NCBI GenBank assembly: GCA_964527735.1 | Contig: CAZGPG010000004.1 | Coordinates: forward strand, 62,001-126,000 | Direction: 5' to 3' | DNA length: 64,000 bases | Origin: JBEBVQ01 sp964527735 | GTDB taxonomy: Bacteria > Bacteroidota > Bacteroidia > Chitinophagales > Chitinophagaceae | Shown: positions 1 through 8,976 of the stretch, in pieces | How positions within the stretch are numbered: position 1 is the first letter of the stretch | How the letters are laid out: each line of letters begins with the position of its first letter | Notes under the pieces: generated by a model | The model's input: only the letters and a program-made list of their open reading frames with translations | Databases searched by the model: none | What the model was told of the DNA's origin: nothing | Position numbers and translations under genes: made by a program

Positions 1-1403
1 GTTATCCCAGCGCCCGCCATCAGTATCTTATCCGGGCCGCTGATATAAAAAGAGCCGGTATTACATCCGGCAGGCTGCAAAGCATTGCATTTCACATTTC
101 GTCCTTTACGCCAGGCACTTCATTCAGCAACTTGAGCATTGCCTTGGGCTGCACAGATGAGACAGCGCTCAGTACCACTGCCGGCTTCATCAGCACAACG
201 CCGGTTTATTCGGCGCCCGGGCCGGTTTTCATTACATCAGCGGGCGCATTTACGACGTTCTATTTTGATCAGGCTTACGACTGGGATACCACAAAAAACC
301 TGGTCGTGGATATCTGTTATGCCAATACCTCCGTTACCTCACCGGCCTATACTTATTATTTCAACAGCGGATACAACAGCACCTTATACACATACGCGGC
401 ATCCGGCAACGTCTGCAATGCCACAACACCGGCGTTATCCACAGCACCGGAGCTGCCCCATATGCGTATCGGATTTGATCCCGCACCGGTATTGCCCTAT
501 AGCTATACCTGGCGGAATAGTACATTTTTCCCGTCGGATACCATAGAAAACCCGGTGACCTATATTACCGGCAGTACACCTATATATGCCTACACCTTCA
601 ACAGATACGGCTGCCTGCTCGGCGATACGCTGGATGTGATCATCCCGGATCCGCCAACCATATCAAACGATACCGGCATTTGTGCCGGTGACGCCATTCG
701 GCTTCGTGTACACGGCGCTACATCATGGCAATGGTATGAAAACAGAACGGAATCTCCGGTCACGCTGAGCTGCCAAAACTGTGCAGATCCTGTCGCCTCC
801 CCCATGGAAGACATCGTATACACCGTACACACCACGGATTCATTCGGCTGCAGGGACACCCTGCAGGTACAGGTAAATGTGACGGAGTTGCCGGATGTCC
901 GCATTATCAACAATGATACACTTATAGACTATGGCGCCAGCCTTCAGCTGACAGCCACCGGCGCAACAGCATACCTGTGGTCGCCCTCCCGCTCGCTCGA
1001 CAACCCGATGGTATATAATCCTGTTGCCACTCCTCACGAACATACAATTTATGTTGTTGCCGGGCTGGCAGCAGATAACCATCTGTGTCGCAGCTATGAC
1101 TCCGTGCGGGTACGGCTGGATTTTCGAGGACGTTTTTTCGTCCCTTCGGCATTCACACCGGATGGGGACGGAAAAAACGACCTGTTCCGGGTATTCAACC
1201 TGACCTTTCAGAAACTCCTGGAGTTCCGGGTATTTAACCGCTGGGGACAGGAAGTATTCAGCACAACCGATGAACGGGGTGGATGGGACGGCGCCTGGAA
1301 AGGCGTCCCGCAACCCGTAGGTGTCTACCATTATCTCATCCGACTGGCATATCCGGATGGGGCCACAGACCTGTATAAAGGAGATGTTACACTAATTCGT
1401 TAA
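1..1403 (+). CDS. Partial secreted protein with gliding-type C-terminal domain (CHU_C)
   Basis: The reading frame is open to the left window edge, so the N-terminus is missing; the TTG at 132 is internal, not a start. The first part (segments such as YLIRAADIKRAGI and FHISSFTPGTSFS) is of a type common in large Bacteroidota surface proteins. Cys-containing Ig/PKD-like segments follow (SWQWYENRTESP, CQNCADP). The last 90 or so residues (FFVPSAFTPDGDGKNDLF, FNRWGQEVF, GVYHYLIRL) match the gliding motility-associated C-terminal domain, a type B T9SS signal. The product is therefore expected to be exported across the outer membrane and held at the surface or secreted. The next gene, also a T9SS cargo, starts 50 bp downstream and may be co-transcribed. 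Confidence 0.85.
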   Translation, partial: YPSARHQYLIRAADIKRAGITSGRLQSIAFHISSFTPGTSFSNLSIALGCTDETALSTTAGFISTTPVYSAPGPVFITSAGAFTTFYFDQAYDWDTTKNLVVDICYANTSVTSPAYTYYFNSGYNSTLYTYAASGNVCNATTPALSTAPELPHMRIGFDPAPVLPYSYTWRNSTFFPSDTIENPVTYITGSTPIYAYTFNRYGCLLGDTLDVIIPDPPTISNDTGICAGDAIRLRVHGATSWQWYENRTESPVTLSCQNCADPVASPMEDIVYTVHTTDSFGCRDTLQVQVNVTELPDVRIINNDTLIDYGASLQLTATGATAYLWSPSRSLDNPMVYNPVATPHEHTIYVVAGLAADNHLCRSYDSVRVRLDFRGRFFVPSAFTPDGDGKNDLFRVFNLTFQKLLEFRVFNRWGQEVFSTTDERGGWDGAWKGVPQPVGVYHYLIRLAYPDGATDLYKGDVTLIR

Positions 1404-1453
1404 TCCCCCGATCAACTATTCATATGATTTTTTTAACCCGTAATTATTATAAA

Positions 1454-4400
1454 ATGAAAAACAAATACCTGTTACTGGCGATGGCATTGCTCTTCAGCAA
1501 TATTACATCTGCCCAACTGAGCGGCGCCATCACCGTGCCCACCAATCCTCAGTTCCCCACACTCAAAGCAGTTGTGGACTCCCTGAATCTCTATGGACTC
1601 TCCGGTCCGGTAACGATCAACATAACCGCCGGCGAAACAGCGCCCTCCGGAGGATATGTCCTCGGCACAACCGGCTCAAAGCTGAACAGCGGAGCTAATG
1701 CCGCCACCGCAGACCGCACCATTACCATAAACGGGCGTGGGAATACTATTACAGCCAACATGGGCAACAGCACTCTGGATGGGATCTTTACCATTGCGGG
1801 TGTGGATTACGTTACCATAGACAGCCTGCACCTCAACGATCCAAACACTGGGTCGGCACTCGAAGCGATGGAATGGGGATACGGTTTGCTGAAACATAGC
1901 AGCACCTTGCCTTATGACGGCGCGCAACATATTACTATCCGGAATTGCAATATCTCATTGAATACATTGGCTAGCGGGGCCAAAGCGATTTATTCAGCCA
2001 ATCATACTATTTCCAGCAGTACGGCTCTTTTCGGCTCTGCTGCTATAGCTTCGGATGCCAATAGTCACAATGCTTTTGTAAACAATCTAATTACCGAATG
2101 TATATATGGTGTTCATATTGCCGGTATGGCAGCAGGATTTGACCCTACAGACATGTCTACTAAACTTGATGCAGGAAACAGTATAGAACGAAATCAAATC
2201 ACAATTGGCGGGAATACTCAGGCCGGTTATGGCGTATATATCAGCTACGACAGTTCTGTACTTATTAACGGCAACAATATCCAGACCGCTACAGATCATG
2301 CAAATCATGCGTACGGCATATGGATCGAATCCGGACGTGGAAATGTTGAAATTGACAGCAATTCAATATCAATTACCAGTACAAACTCAGGTGCGAATCT
2401 TACAGGTATACGTATCAATAGCAATCAAAAGGAAAATAACGGGAAACTTACGGTTACAAAAAATACTATTGCCGACTGGAATTTTCCCGCCGCCGCCTTT
2501 GGTGAAATATATGTATTCCGTAATCAGGGTAGTTTTGACACAGTATATGTTAATGATAATATCGTCAGGGATATTATCATTGGCGCCGGCTCTTCATTCT
2601 TTCAGCCCTTGCGTATTTTTGATAATAGAGTAGGGGGAAACGCTTCACTTGTGCATCTCGACAATAACCACTTATCCAATATCGTTCGGAATGGTGCATC
2701 TGGTGCATTAACCATCATAAACAGCATTGCAACCAGTGGATCTGTAACCGGAAACTTCCATACATCACATAATGTAGTTACAGGTATTACAAATGGCAAC
2801 GGAGATATAATCGGGATATTCATAAGCCCGTCTACTTCAGGGATTAAAAACTCATATGTAAACCATAATAAGCTCGACAATATCCGTATTACTACCGGTT
2901 CAGGACGATTGTATGCCTATTATTCAAATAATGGTTCATCTGGTTACAGCGAACTGGCTTATGATACGCTCACGAATGCTGCTACCGCAAGCGGACAATT
3001 GTATGGATATAACAACAGTTTCGCCAGCCAGGCGCTGTTTCATCATTTTTTTGCGGATAGCCTTACAACCGCCACTGGTACCATTTATGGATATTATTAC
3101 CAGGGCGGCGGAGAAATAACAGTTCATGACAATAGTTATAGCAATTTGATCATTACCGGTACAAGTGGTACTATATATGGCGCTTATCTGGCCGGCTTCA
3201 GTACTACGTTCTCTTGTTATAATAACTTTTTCTTCCGATATGCCGTTTCAAATACTTATAGCGCAAACAGCAATCTTTATGGTATTTTTCTGGGTAATCT
3301 GTCCGGTTTTGGACTTTCTGACAGTCGACTGTATCATAATACTATAAAGATAGACCCTCAGTCTACCACAGGAGCAAACCTGGGTGCGACAGGTATATAT
3401 TATGATAACACGATACAGCTTGATTTGCGCAACAACATTATCCACACAAACGTAACGCCTAAAGGCACCGGCTTCACCGCGGCTTTACGGAGGAATACCA
3501 GCAGCGGTGCAACCGCACCGGATAATCTCGCTCTAACAACGAATGGCAATGTTTATTTTGCGCCCAACGTCGCCAATAGCCACCTGTATGGAGAAGGAAC
3601 TGCCAGTCCCCTTGCAAATACGTTCCAGGCAGATCCTGCTGCCATCAATACTGGTTGTGGTGCGTATAAATCCTTTATGGCTCCCCGGGAGAGTCGTTCC
3701 TTTACTGAAAATAATCTGTCCGCAAGTGCATTGCCAGTTCCTTCGGGTAGCTCCTTTGCCAAAGGGATCGGCGTACCCACTTTTAATCCACAGGTATTCG
3801 TAGATTTTGCCGGTAATGTCCGCCCCCCACAGCCGGACGCAGGTGCGCTCGAATTTACAGGCACTCCTACCGGCGCCGCAGGCCCGCTCATCAGCTATAC
3901 ACCCCTGCCGCTCCTGGCGTTCTGCAAGAATGACGGCCCGGTACTGACGGCTACCATCAGTGGCCCCAACCCGGTAAATACAACAACTGCCGCACCTCGT
4001 CTTTATTACAGGAAAGTTTCGGAAAAAGACACCTTCGGTGTATATCCCGGCAATAACAACAGCAGCTTCAACGGCTGGAAGTATGTACAGGCTACCGGTA
4101 CCGCTCCTAATTTCTCTTTTGCAATCAACTACAGTCTGCTTACAAATACACCGATAGTAGGTGATTCGATCGTGTACTTCCTCATTGCACAGGACAATGC
4201 GTCCACACCCAATATTGCGATCAATACTGCAGGGTTGGCACCGGGTTTTTGTGCCGACAACGTCAACCTGCCTCCTGCTGCAGGCCCGGTACAAGCAGCT
4301 CCCGCACTACAAAGCTATGAGATCATTCCTTCGGAATTCACGACCCTGAGCCTGAACGGTAATGTATGTGCAGGCGCTACCACAACACTGCGTTTAGATC

Positions 4401-5983
4401 CTCATCCTACCGGCGCGACCATTCAGTGGCAACACGATAATAATACCGGTACTTTCACTGACATATCCAACGCTACCGGCGAAACCTATACAACACAGGT
4501 GCTGGATACCGCCAATAACTATCGTGCTGTACTTACTCTGTGCAATGCTACAGTACAGTCCGATCCGGTACATGTCAACGTTACCATCCCACGGGTTACC
4601 GACACCATGCCTGCCAGCCATTGCGGCGCTGCCAGCCTTACACTGGAAGCTACAGGATCTGCCGGTACTACTCTGAAATGGTATAATGTGCCGGCAGGCG
4701 GCGTACCGCTCAATACCGGCAACACCTTTGTGACACCGGTGATCAATACCACCACCACCTATTATGTATCTGCGCTCAACGGTAACGGCGGTGAAACTAT
4801 GCCTTCGCCTGTCGGTGATACCCGTACACCTTCAGGCACATGGGGCACCTACAGTGGCTACGGACAATTCTTCTCTGTGAACAGTGATGCAACGATCAAT
4901 TCTGTAAAAACCTATCTCGCCCAGAGCAATCCGGGTATCGTCTATATAAGCGCCTGGATCACTGATGAGATCAACACCGGCACACCAGCGATTATTGGAA
5001 CTCAGATTTCCTTTTTCGTAGACACAACCATGCGTGAATTCACCATTCCCGTGAATGTAACGCTGCCTGTAGGTCGCTACAAAATGACAATGGCAACATC
5101 ACTGGGTAACATTACATCGCTGTATACCACACAGGGAAATTACCCCTACCACTCGCTCAGCGGCGCCATTACAATCACCGGCGGCGGCGGCGCCAATCCG
5201 AATCTGGCCGATTACTATTTCCTGTACGATTGGTCAATTAACGCCGGTTGTGAAAGCCCCCGTGTGTCCGTTACCGCCACCATTGATACCGTAGCGGCGA
5301 TCATTACAGCGCCATCCGGCCCGACCGCTATCTGTGCCGACGACAGTGCGACCTTGTTTGCCAGCAGCAATATCGGCTACACATACCAGTGGCAGCAAAA
5401 CAATACGGACATCAGTGACGCCACTGATCCGCTGTACACCACACATAGCAACGGCGATTACCGCGTGATCGTCAGCAGCGGCACCTGCACAGATACGTCC
5501 GATCCGGTCACCATCACCGTGAACCCGCTGCCCGAACCGGTCATTACCGCATCAGGAGCGCACAACGAAAACATGACTACCGGCAGCTTCAGCAACTACC
5601 AGTGGTATCGCGGAGAAATAGAGCTGAACGGCGCAACCAACCAGAATTATAACGCCACCGAAGGCGGTAATTATACAGTACGCGTTACAGATGCGAACGG
5701 ATGCTCCGCTACTTCGGCGCCGCAAAATGTAACGCTGAATGTCACGCATATTCCTGAGGGTGCAGATATCTCCGTCTATCCCAATCCGGCAACTGACGAA
5801 GTACATATCCGTGCATCCGTACCGGTTACCGCTGCTATCAGCAGTGTTGACGGGAAAGTTATCTGGCAGCAGGAATCTGTAAAAAGGGTGAATGTCCGTC
5901 ACCTGACGCCGGGAGTTTATTTTATCCGGCTGAGCGATGCTTCCGGCAGATTGTTATATATGAATAAGCTCATCAAAAAATAA
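1454..5983 (+). CDS. Giant T9SS-secreted right-handed beta-helix protein
   Basis: 1509 residues. I chose the ATG at 1454 because it begins a clean signal peptide (MKNKYLLLAMALLFSNITSA, then Q); an ATG 30 bp upstream would put ten unrelated residues before it. Residues about 60-780 contain many short Asn/Gly/Ser-rich strands (NxITxGxNTQAGYGVYI style) typical of parallel beta-helix repeats, as in polysaccharide-binding or -degrading surface proteins. Residues about 790-1430 hold Ig-like segments (YQWQQNNTDISDATD, FSNYQWYRG). The final ~70 residues (ISVYPNPATDEVHI, LTPGVYFIRL, MNKLIKK) are a type A T9SS sorting domain. No catalytic motif was recognised. The middle, about 1960-3460, is visibly AT-richer than both ends. 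A strong terminator follows at 5998. Confidence 0.85.
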   Translation: MKNKYLLLAMALLFSNITSAQLSGAITVPTNPQFPTLKAVVDSLNLYGLSGPVTINITAGETAPSGGYVLGTTGSKLNSGANAATADRTITINGRGNTITANMGNSTLDGIFTIAGVDYVTIDSLHLNDPNTGSALEAMEWGYGLLKHSSTLPYDGAQHITIRNCNISLNTLASGAKAIYSANHTISSSTALFGSAAIASDANSHNAFVNNLITECIYGVHIAGMAAGFDPTDMSTKLDAGNSIERNQITIGGNTQAGYGVYISYDSSVLINGNNIQTATDHANHAYGIWIESGRGNVEIDSNSISITSTNSGANLTGIRINSNQKENNGKLTVTKNTIADWNFPAAAFGEIYVFRNQGSFDTVYVNDNIVRDIIIGAGSSFFQPLRIFDNRVGGNASLVHLDNNHLSNIVRNGASGALTIINSIATSGSVTGNFHTSHNVVTGITNGNGDIIGIFISPSTSGIKNSYVNHNKLDNIRITTGSGRLYAYYSNNGSSGYSELAYDTLTNAATASGQLYGYNNSFASQALFHHFFADSLTTATGTIYGYYYQGGGEITVHDNSYSNLIITGTSGTIYGAYLAGFSTTFSCYNNFFFRYAVSNTYSANSNLYGIFLGNLSGFGLSDSRLYHNTIKIDPQSTTGANLGATGIYYDNTIQLDLRNNIIHTNVTPKGTGFTAALRRNTSSGATAPDNLALTTNGNVYFAPNVANSHLYGEGTASPLANTFQADPAAINTGCGAYKSFMAPRESRSFTENNLSASALPVPSGSSFAKGIGVPTFNPQVFVDFAGNVRPPQPDAGALEFTGTPTGAAGPLISYTPLPLLAFCKNDGPVLTATISGPNPVNTTTAAPRLYYRKVSEKDTFGVYPGNNNSSFNGWKYVQATGTAPNFSFAINYSLLTNTPIVGDSIVYFLIAQDNASTPNIAINTAGLAPGFCADNVNLPPAAGPVQAAPALQSYEIIPSEFTTLSLNGNVCAGATTTLRLDPHPTGATIQWQHDNNTGTFTDISNATGETYTTQVLDTANNYRAVLTLCNATVQSDPVHVNVTIPRVTDTMPASHCGAASLTLEATGSAGTTLKWYNVPAGGVPLNTGNTFVTPVINTTTTYYVSALNGNGGETMPSPVGDTRTPSGTWGTYSGYGQFFSVNSDATINSVKTYLAQSNPGIVYISAWITDEINTGTPAIIGTQISFFVDTTMREFTIPVNVTLPVGRYKMTMATSLGNITSLYTTQGNYPYHSLSGAITITGGGGANPNLADYYFLYDWSINAGCESPRVSVTATIDTVAAIITAPSGPTAICADDSATLFASSNIGYTYQWQQNNTDISDATDPLYTTHSNGDYRVIVSSGTCTDTSDPVTITVNPLPEPVITASGAHNENMTTGSFSNYQWYRGEIELNGATNQNYNATEGGNYTVRVTDANGCSATSAPQNVTLNVTHIPEGADISVYPNPATDEVHIRASVPVTAAISSVDGKVIWQQESVKRVNVRHLTPGVYFIRLSDASGRLLYMNKLIKK

Positions 5984-5997
5984 ACACGGACGTATCC

Positions 5998-6033
5998 AAA
6001 AAAGGTTGCCTCTTATGTCGAGGCAACCTTTTT
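5998..6033 (+). terminator. Rho-independent terminator after the beta-helix gene
   Basis: Perfect 14-bp stem (5999-6012 with 6020-6033, core GGTTGCCTC/GAGGCAACC) around a 7-nt loop. The right arm ends in a T run, and A residues precede the left arm, so it could work in either direction. It lies 15 bp after the stop codon and separates this gene from the histidine kinase that follows. Confidence 0.85.
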
Positions 6034-6130
6034 CCCGTTTTATTTGCTACACCACAATGAAATTTCTGACTTTAAAAGAATAAAAAAGGTTAATATTATT
6101 AAAAAGATACACTGAAATTAATTCGGGCAT

Positions 6131-8107
6131 ATGAAATGGTGTTGGTTATGGTTGTTCATTGTACTTTTTTCCGGGTGGAACAGGCATTGTCATGCCCAGG
6201 AAATCTCCAATGATTCGGTATCCTTCAGGGCTCATCCCGGACCTGATACATTCAATACCCGAAATATTTTTCGCACGATAGACTCCGGCAGATCCTACGC
6301 ATACACAGACCCGCCCACTGCAAAAAGCTTCTTCCTCCGGGCAATCGCAGAAAGCAGATCTTCCGGATTCCGGGAGGGATTGGTCAAAGGGATGAGCGAC
6401 CTTGCCATACTAAGTCTTTATTCGGGAGACTATGACGAAGCGCTCCGCAATTACCGCGAAGCGTTGCACCACAGCTCTGGCTTGTCACTCCGTATCATAT
6501 CCGATATATACACAGGGCTTGCCGGTATCTATATTTACAAATCACAGTACAAGCAGGCCATCTGGTTCTTTTATGAGTATCTGAAAATTGCCGAAACAAG
6601 CACGGAAGCGAATCCGCCTTTAGCCCGCACTTACAACAATCTCTCTGCAATATGGAGTTTGCTGCAGGACAACGAGAAACAATATAAGTACACTGTTCTC
6701 GCAGAAAAGGCAGCGGTCTCCGAAGAAGACACATCCACACTGAGTACCATTTTATTCCGCAAAGGGCTTTATATACAGGACACCAATATCTCACTGGCGC
6801 TGGAGCATTTTCATAAGGCGCTGGAGATGGGCATGCATATCAGACAATTCCAGACCATCGTCGCTTCACTGCAGAATATTGCCCGTGCTCACATGAAGCT
6901 GGGCAATAATGCAGACGCCTTCCGGTATTACCAAAAGGCCGACAGCCTTATCGATCTTGCAGATGAAAACCCGTTCAACAAACTTGATTTTTATAACGGA
7001 CAGGGCGAGGGTTATTTTATGCTGGGCATGAATGAACGCGCAGAGCAACAGGCGTTTAAAGCCATCCGGTTTGCACAAACGCTGCATACCCGAATATACC
7101 TGATCCGGACGTATAACCTGCTCGCACACATTTATGAGCGCACCGGCCAATACAACAAAGCATTTGCCAGCCAGAAGCAATACATTACCCTGAGAGACAG
7201 TCTTACCAGTGAACAGACGATACAGACGGCCAATCTGTTCGAATTGAAATACCAGACTGCCAGGCAGGACCGCGAGCTGGCGATTCAGCAACTGGCCATT
7301 TCCCACCATGAAACACAAATACTGCGCAAGAACATTATCATCGGCAGCATCATCGGAGGTCTGCTGTTGCTGGCTGCCGGCGTCTGGGCCGTTTACCGGA
7401 ACATGCAGACAAAAAACCGCGTCCAGCAGGAGTCCATCCGCTCATTAAAGAAAGAAAGACAGATTGAGCAGATGAAAGCGATCATGCAGGGAGAAGATCA
7501 GGAAAGCATCCGCATCGGTCAGGAATTGCATGACGGCATCGGGAGCATGTTGTCGGTGATCAAAATGAACATGAGTATGATCCCACAGGAACATTATGAG
7601 CTGGCTGAGTCAACGCAATATCAGGAAACATTGGATCTGCTCGATAAAGCCGCTACCGATCTCCGGGAAACGGCGCACAACCTCATGCTCGATTCCCTGC
7701 TCCAGGGAGGACTGGATGAAGCATTGCAGCATTTTTGTAAAAAAAGCAGTGCAAAACACAATATAAACGTCCAATTTTTCTCTTACGGCCAGCCTCCGGC
7801 AAACCAGCCTAACGATATGCGGCGCGCTGTATATCGGATCATGAGAGAACTGATATCCTACTCCATCAGACAAAAAAATGTTACCTTAGTCGTTGTACAG
7901 CTTAGCTGGCAGGACGATATACTCAGTATCATACTCGAAGATGATGTCCCCATAATATATGACAGAGACAGGCATCCTCTTGAAAACGGCAACGGGCTTC
8001 TTTCGAGAATTGATGCCCTCAATGGTCGTGTGGATATTGGGTATGGCCAGAAAAATGGAACCATAATTGATATGGAGTTTGGTATTCGACAGGACACAAC
8101 AAAATGA
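6131..8107 (+). CDS. TPR sensor histidine kinase with degenerate ATP-binding motifs
   Basis: 658 residues. Signal peptide at 1-23 (ends CHAQ), TPR repeats over about 60-380 (for example SGDYDEALRNYREAL, GNNADAFRYYQKAD), one membrane helix at 400-422, a short coiled coil, then a HisKA_3 dimerisation domain with the expected phospho-acceptor His467 in QELHDGIG. Family members sense through the periplasmic TPR region and phosphorylate a NarL-type regulator. The C-terminal ATPase domain is odd: where an intact N box reads E-L-x-x-N-x-x-K-H this protein has ELISYSIRQ (residues 573-581), and where G1 reads D-x-G-x-G it has DDVPI (604-608). Only the G2-like GNGL remains. Kinase activity is therefore doubtful; phosphatase or scaffold action is possible. 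The stop overlaps the regulator gene start (ATGA), so the two are translationally coupled. Confidence 0.85.
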   Translation: MKWCWLWLFIVLFSGWNRHCHAQEISNDSVSFRAHPGPDTFNTRNIFRTIDSGRSYAYTDPPTAKSFFLRAIAESRSSGFREGLVKGMSDLAILSLYSGDYDEALRNYREALHHSSGLSLRIISDIYTGLAGIYIYKSQYKQAIWFFYEYLKIAETSTEANPPLARTYNNLSAIWSLLQDNEKQYKYTVLAEKAAVSEEDTSTLSTILFRKGLYIQDTNISLALEHFHKALEMGMHIRQFQTIVASLQNIARAHMKLGNNADAFRYYQKADSLIDLADENPFNKLDFYNGQGEGYFMLGMNERAEQQAFKAIRFAQTLHTRIYLIRTYNLLAHIYERTGQYNKAFASQKQYITLRDSLTSEQTIQTANLFELKYQTARQDRELAIQQLAISHHETQILRKNIIIGSIIGGLLLLAAGVWAVYRNMQTKNRVQQESIRSLKKERQIEQMKAIMQGEDQESIRIGQELHDGIGSMLSVIKMNMSMIPQEHYELAESTQYQETLDLLDKAATDLRETAHNLMLDSLLQGGLDEALQHFCKKSSAKHNINVQFFSYGQPPANQPNDMRRAVYRIMRELISYSIRQKNVTLVVVQLSWQDDILSIILEDDVPIIYDRDRHPLENGNGLLSRIDALNGRVDIGYGQKNGTIIDMEFGIRQDTTK

Positions 8108-8757
8108 CAGAAAACCCGATTACAGTTGCGATCATAGATGATCATCCTATGGTGATCACCGGTATTCAGAATATGCTGGCTCCGTGTACACATATCAACA
8201 TGATCGCCACTTACGAATCCGGCGATGCACTGCTGCACGGTCTGAACCTGCAACAACCTGATGTGCTCCTGCTCGACATCCAGCTCCCCGGTATCAAAGG
8301 AGATGAGCTTGCAGAAATGATCCGGCAAAAATGGCCTGCTGTAAAGATCCTTGCCATGACGGGATTCGACACTCCTTTTTACGTCCGGAACATGCTCGGG
8401 AAAGGCTGCCTCGGATATCTGCTCAAGAATACCGGACAACAAACGCTGGTACACGCTATCGAAACCGTTAACAGGGGAGAGATCTATATAGATGAAACCC
8501 TGAAAGAACAATTGCTGCAGCATGTGCTCAAGATCAAAAAAACAGCTGCACCCGACGCCCTGCCTGTACTTACCCAGACGGAAAAAGATATTCTGAAACT
8601 CATTGTACAGGAATATACCAGCCAGGAGATAGCAAACACCCTGTTCCTGAATGTCCGAACCATTGAAAAATACAGACTAAACATGCTTCAGAAGCTGAAT
8701 GTCAGGAATACCGCCGGCCTGGTAAAAGCAGCTATCTCTATGGGGATTACGGAATAA
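8104..8757 (+). CDS. NarL/FixJ-family response regulator
   Basis: 217 residues. Receiver domain with acidic pocket D12/D13, predicted phosphorylation site Asp58 (VLLLDIQLPG), switch Thr in ILAMTGF and Lys in GYLLKNTG. The C-terminal LuxR-type helix-turn-helix (LTQTEKDILKLI, TSQEIANTLF, NVRTIEKYRLNML) binds DNA. It overlaps the kinase gene by four bases and is its presumed partner. It resembles the regulator at 60521-61159 throughout (both have DDHPM, QNML, PDVLLLDIQ and GDELA), so the two pairs are paralogous modules. The targets are unknown; the nearest genes on both sides encode T9SS-secreted proteins, which are candidates. Confidence 0.93.
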   Translation: MTENPITVAIIDDHPMVITGIQNMLAPCTHINMIATYESGDALLHGLNLQQPDVLLLDIQLPGIKGDELAEMIRQKWPAVKILAMTGFDTPFYVRNMLGKGCLGYLLKNTGQQTLVHAIETVNRGEIYIDETLKEQLLQHVLKIKKTAAPDALPVLTQTEKDILKLIVQEYTSQEIANTLFLNVRTIEKYRLNMLQKLNVRNTAGLVKAAISMGITE

Positions 8758-8927
8758 TTTATCAATAGTAATTACAACATGGAAAAAGGATGTCATAGCG
8801 GCCACCGGGCCGCCATCGTATGAAGTGACACGATACTAAACATGTCATTTGACATGTGCATTCCATGCCGGCCAACACCGGACTCCGTATTTTCTCCGGA
8901 CAATAGTGACCTTCACATTAAATTCAT

Positions 8928-8951
8928 GGTATCATTTTGGTACATGATACC
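8928..8951. promoter_or_regulatory. 8-bp inverted repeat upstream of the sugar dehydrogenase gene
   Basis: GGTATCAT (8928-8935) and ATGATACC (8944-8951) form a perfect inverted repeat with an 8-nt spacer, ending 25 bp before the chosen ATG at 8977. The size and symmetry fit a dimeric regulator's operator, perhaps that of the response regulator just upstream, but a short hairpin in the leader is equally possible. Chance occurrence cannot be excluded. Confidence 0.3.
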
Positions 8952-8976
8952 TTGCAACAATCGTAAATCAGCATTT

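Noticed and set aside
132..134. TTG as start codon of the first gene
   Set aside because: The frame continues upstream to the window edge with sequence typical of the family, so the gene is truncated rather than starting here.
3533..4294. 253-codon minus-strand open frame inside the beta-helix gene
   Set aside because: Cys/Arg-rich translation typical of an antisense shadow.
8793..8812. GCGGCC/GGCCGC hairpin after the first response regulator as a terminator
   Set aside because: The stem is only 6 bp and is not followed by a T run, so it is not a convincing Rho-independent terminator.
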